Part shown: positions 4,152-7,149 of the stretch, one piece after another
Layout of the letters: every line of letters begins with the position of its first letter
Numbering within the stretch: position 1 is the stretch's first letter
Source of the DNA: JALSRK01 sp964461995
Lineage (GTDB): Bacteria > Acidobacteriota > Terriglobia > Bryobacterales > Bryobacteraceae
Reading direction: 5' to 3'
NCBI GenBank assembly: GCA_964461995.1
Contig: CAYWXL010000127.1
Span: 1 to 7,149 of the forward strand
DNA: 7,149 nucleotides
Program-made: the position numbers and the translations under genes
Notes under the pieces: generated by a model
The model's database searches: none
Seen by the model: only the letters and a program-made list of their open reading frames with translations
What the model was told of the DNA's origin: nothing

Positions 4152-7149
4152 TGCAAAAGAAACAAAGGAATTCGCTGTCGTTGGACATCCGGCGTTGTTG
4201 CTCTTTGCCTGAAGATCAGGGACTTTACCGCCGAGAGTTGGAACGGGACAACTGCGGGATTGGATTCGTCGCCAACATCAAGGGGGAGAAGTCCCACGAG
4301 ATCATCCGCAAAGGCATCCAGGTGCTGATCAACTTGACGCACCGGGGCGCCTGCGGTTGCGATCCGGACACCGGCGACGGGGCCGGTGTACTGATCCAGA
4401 TTCCCCACGACTACTTCGCCAAGCAGTGCGCGCGGCTGGGCTTCACTCTGCCGGCCCCGGGCGCCTACGGCGTGGGGATGATCTTTCTGCCCATGCGGAA
4501 AGATTCCCGGCTGGCTTGCGAGGGCGAGTTCGAGCGCATCGTGCAGGAGGAGGGGCTCGAGGTGCTCGGTTGGCGGGAGACGCCCGTGGATCCCAGCGTA
4601 ATCGGGTGGCTTGCCCGGGCCTCGCAGCCGTTCATCGAGCAGGTCTTCGTCCGCGGCCCTCATGAGATGACCCAGGACGAGCTGGAGCGCAAACTCTACG
4701 TCGTCCTGAAGCGCGTTCAGAAGGCCATTCAGGAGTCAGAAATCAAAGATAAGGAGGCCTTCTATATCGCCTCCCTATCCACTAAAACCATCGTCTACAA
4801 GGGCCTGCTGCTGGCGCCGCAGATCGAACGGTTTTATTTGGACCTGGCCGATACCGAGGTGGTCAGCGCCCTGGCGCTGGTGCACCAGCGGTTCTCGACG
4901 AACACGTTTCCGACCTGGCCGCTGGCGCATCCGTACCGGTACATCTGCCACAACGGCGAGATCAACACGCTGCGGGGCAACATCAACTGGATGAACGCCC
5001 GCGAGGCGGTGCTCGAGAGCGACCTGTTCGGCGAAGACCTCAAGAAGCTTTTCCCCATTGTCACACCCGGGCTGAGCGATTCGGCAAGTCTGGACAACGC
5101 CGTCCAGCTCTTGCACCTGGCCGGGCGCAGCCTGCCGCACGTGATGGCCATGCTGATCCCGGAGGCCTGGGATCACGACAAGACCATGAGCGATGAGAAG
5201 AAGGCCTTCTACGAATATCACGCCTCGCTCATGGAGCCCTGGGACGGCCCGGCGGCGATCGCTTTCACCGACGGCACGGTGATCGGGGCGACGCTCGACC
5301 GCAACGGGCTGCGGCCGGCGCGCTACGTGGTGACGCACGACGATCTGCTGATCATGGCCTCGGAGGCGGGCGTGCTGCCGGTGAAGCCGGAGAACGTGAA
5401 GTCCAAAGGGCGTCTGCAGCCGGGCAAGATGTTGCTGGCGGACTTGAGCCAGGGGCGACTGATCCCGGACGAGGAGGTCAAGCACGAGCTGGCCACGCGG
5501 CGCCCGTACCGCAAGTGGCTCAAAGAAAACCAGGTGACCCTCGGGGACCTGCCGGCGCCGCCGCGGTGGCATCCGCCGGACTTCGACACGATCCTGCGCC
5601 GCCAGCGGGTCTTCGGCTATACCGACGAGGATCTGCGGCAGATCCTGGCGCCCATGGCCACCAAAGGCGTGGACCCGGTGGGCTCGATGGGCAACGATAC
5701 GCCGCTGGCCTGTCTCTCGGACCGGCCCCAGCCGCTGTTCAACTACTTCAAGCAGCTCTTCGCCCAGGTGACGAACCCGGCCATCGACCCGATCCGGGAA
5801 GAGACCGTGATGAGCCTGTGCAGCTACATCGGCACCGAGCGCAACATCCTGGCCGAGACCCCGCAGCACTGCCACACGCTGAAGCTGCCGCATCCGATCC
5901 TGACCAACTACGACCTGGAGAAGCTGCGGCGGGTGAGCTGGGGCGACTTCCTGGCTACCACGCTGATGGCCGTCTTCCGCGCCGACGGCGGCGAGAAGGA
6001 GCTGCGACGAGCGATCGACGCGCTCTGCCGGCGGGCCTCGTGGGCTATCAAGAGCGGCTACACGCTGCTGATCCTCTCGGACCGCGCCGTAGACGAGAAC
6101 TACGCCCCGATCCCGAGCCTGCTGGCACTCTCGGCGGTGCATCATCACCTGATCCGGGAGGGGACCCGGACGCAGGTGGCGCTGATCGTCGAGAGCGGCG
6201 AGCCCCGCGAAGTGCAGCACTTCTGCCTGCTCATCGGCTACGGGGCGAGCGCGGTAAATCCGTACCTGGCCATCGAGACGCTGGAGCAGATGGTAAGGGA
6301 GGGCCGGCTCGGCGAAGGGATCACCTTCGAGCAGGCGCTCGAGAACTACATCCGGGCGGTGAACAAGGGCCTGCTGAAGGTCTTCTCGAAGATGGGCATC
6401 TCGACGCTGCAGAGCTACCGCGGGGCCCAGATCTTCGAGGCCATCGGCTTGAACCGGGACGTGGTGGACCGCTACTTCACCGGCACCGCCTCGCGCATCG
6501 AGGGCGTCGGGCTCGACGTGCTGGCCCAGGAGGCCCGCATGAAGCACGAGCACGCCTACGAGCCGATCACCGAGTACGATACTGAGCTGGCCGTGGGCGG
6601 CAATCTCTCCTGGCGGGCGCGAGGCGAGTACCACCTGAATAACCCGGTCTCGATCGCCAAGCTGCAGCACTCGGTGCGGCAGAAGAGCTGGGAGACCTAC
6701 AAGGAGTTCGCCCAGTCGATCAACGACCAGAGCAAGCAGCTCTGCACGCTGCGGGGCCTGCTCGAGTTCATCCCGGCGAAGAAGCCGATCCCGATCGAGG
6801 AGGTCGAGCCGGCCTCGGAGATCGTCAAGCGCTTCTGCACCGGGGCGATGAGCTTCGGCTCGATCAGCAAGGAGGCGCACGAGACGCTGGCCGTGGCCAT
6901 GAACCGCATGGGCGCCATGTCGAACACCGGCGAGGGCGGCGAGGACGAGGAGCGGTTCCGCGACGAGCGCCGCAGCGCGATCAAGCAGGTGGCCTCGGGG
7001 CGGTTCGGCGTTACGACCAACTATCTGGTGAACGCCGACGAGTTGCAGATCAAGATCGCCCAGGGGGCCAAGCCCGGCGAGGGCGGCCAGTTGCCCGGCC
7101 ACAAGGTGAGCGAGGAGATCGCCCGGGTGCGGCACTCGATTCCGGGCGT
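4148..7149 (+). CDS. gltB: Glutamate synthase large subunit (GOGAT), 3' end outside window
   Basis: This enzyme makes two glutamates from glutamine and 2-oxoglutarate, the second half of the GS-GOGAT ammonia-assimilation route in the cytoplasm. The visible 1000 residues are colinear with the family and show no frameshift. Residues 1-35 are a short propeptide. C36 (in ERDNCGIGF) would be the N-terminal nucleophile of the class II glutaminase after self-cleavage. The glutaminase domain runs to about 430 and contains THRGA, HQRFSTNTFPTWP (246-258), CHNGEINTLRGN (267-278) and SDSASLDN (310-317). A linker and central domain follow (about 480-790). The FMN-binding synthase barrel begins near 890, with FCTGAMSFGSISKEAH, SNTGEGGED and KIAQGAKPGEGGQLPG. 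The rest of the barrel, the 3Fe-4S cysteines and the C-terminal beta-helix lie beyond the edge. NADPH-type and ferredoxin-type enzymes therefore cannot be told apart. Start: twin ATGs at 4148 and 4151; I use the first. The propeptide is Lys/Arg-rich with an unusual Cys17-Cys18 pair. The divergent LysR gene is its probable regulator. Confidence 0.97.
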   Translation, partial: MMQKKQRNSLSLDIRRCCSLPEDQGLYRRELERDNCGIGFVANIKGEKSHEIIRKGIQVLINLTHRGACGCDPDTGDGAGVLIQIPHDYFAKQCARLGFTLPAPGAYGVGMIFLPMRKDSRLACEGEFERIVQEEGLEVLGWRETPVDPSVIGWLARASQPFIEQVFVRGPHEMTQDELERKLYVVLKRVQKAIQESEIKDKEAFYIASLSTKTIVYKGLLLAPQIERFYLDLADTEVVSALALVHQRFSTNTFPTWPLAHPYRYICHNGEINTLRGNINWMNAREAVLESDLFGEDLKKLFPIVTPGLSDSASLDNAVQLLHLAGRSLPHVMAMLIPEAWDHDKTMSDEKKAFYEYHASLMEPWDGPAAIAFTDGTVIGATLDRNGLRPARYVVTHDDLLIMASEAGVLPVKPENVKSKGRLQPGKMLLADLSQGRLIPDEEVKHELATRRPYRKWLKENQVTLGDLPAPPRWHPPDFDTILRRQRVFGYTDEDLRQILAPMATKGVDPVGSMGNDTPLACLSDRPQPLFNYFKQLFAQVTNPAIDPIREETVMSLCSYIGTERNILAETPQHCHTLKLPHPILTNYDLEKLRRVSWGDFLATTLMAVFRADGGEKELRRAIDALCRRASWAIKSGYTLLILSDRAVDENYAPIPSLLALSAVHHHLIREGTRTQVALIVESGEPREVQHFCLLIGYGASAVNPYLAIETLEQMVREGRLGEGITFEQALENYIRAVNKGLLKVFSKMGISTLQSYRGAQIFEAIGLNRDVVDRYFTGTASRIEGVGLDVLAQEARMKHEHAYEPITEYDTELAVGGNLSWRARGEYHLNNPVSIAKLQHSVRQKSWETYKEFAQSINDQSKQLCTLRGLLEFIPAKKPIPIEEVEPASEIVKRFCTGAMSFGSISKEAHETLAVAMNRMGAMSNTGEGGEDEERFRDERRSAIKQVASGRFGVTTNYLVNADELQIKIAQGAKPGEGGQLPGHKVSEEIARVRHSIPG

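Noticed and set aside
4775..7135. A 786-codon open frame on the minus strand opposite gltB.
   Set aside because: It is antisense to a clearly conserved enzyme. Its His/Arg/Leu/Val/Gln-rich composition is what GC-rich codon bias gives on the opposite strand, and it shows no recognisable domain.
1..7149. CRISPR arrays, tRNA or rRNA genes, insertion sequences, phage or defence genes.
   Set aside because: No regularly spaced repeats, cloverleaf-like sequences, transposase motifs or terminal repeats were seen on either strand.

Overview
The window reads as GC-rich bacterial chromosome, with third codon positions mostly G or C. It holds four protein-coding genes, two of them cut by the window edges. 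The mix is a membrane Ser/Thr kinase with a WD40-type propeller, an ACS-type sugar-acid transporter, a LysR regulator of the 'DFSHLKLF' type and a large-subunit glutamate synthase. That combination suggests an Acidobacteriota-like organism (Solibacter/Bryobacter type). This is inferred from gene style only; Planctomycetota or another GC-rich phylum cannot be excluded.

Layout: (1) 1-614, + strand: the C-terminal half of an MFS transporter whose start lies outside the window. (2) 663-2918, - strand: a 751-residue transmembrane Ser/Thr protein kinase, convergent with the transporter. Its order is cytoplasmic kinase, one membrane helix, a Pro-rich linker and a seven-bladed propeller. (3) 2964-3881, - strand: a LysR-type regulator, 45 bp upstream of the kinase and possibly co-transcribed with it. 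(4) 3882-4147: a divergent control region. (5) 4148 to the right edge, + strand: gltB, the glutamate synthase large subunit, about 1000 of roughly 1500 residues visible and cut by the window end.

The control region is the most information-rich part. It carries a strong sigma70-like promoter for gltB (TTGCAC, 17 bp, TATACT, with an extended -10 TGT). The same ten bases, TGTTATACTG, occur on the opposite strand directly before the best start codon of the LysR gene. Between them lies a palindrome, ATAAG-N5-CTTAT, of the classic LysR T-N11-A form. Its centre is about 64 bp upstream of the predicted gltB start of transcription, and it overlaps the predicted lysR promoter. This is the textbook geometry of a LysR protein that activates a divergent target and represses itself. 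It resembles Bacillus gltC-gltAB in layout, although the protein is not obviously a close GltC relative.

Downstream of the gltB promoter is an untranslated leader of about 180 nt that can form several hairpins, including two 10-bp stems. The leader also contains a possible 55-codon ORF whose stop overlaps the gltB start codon as ATGA. The leader is the best candidate here for something undescribed, possibly an RNA- or translation-level control of glutamate synthesis. I could not match it to a known riboswitch by eye.
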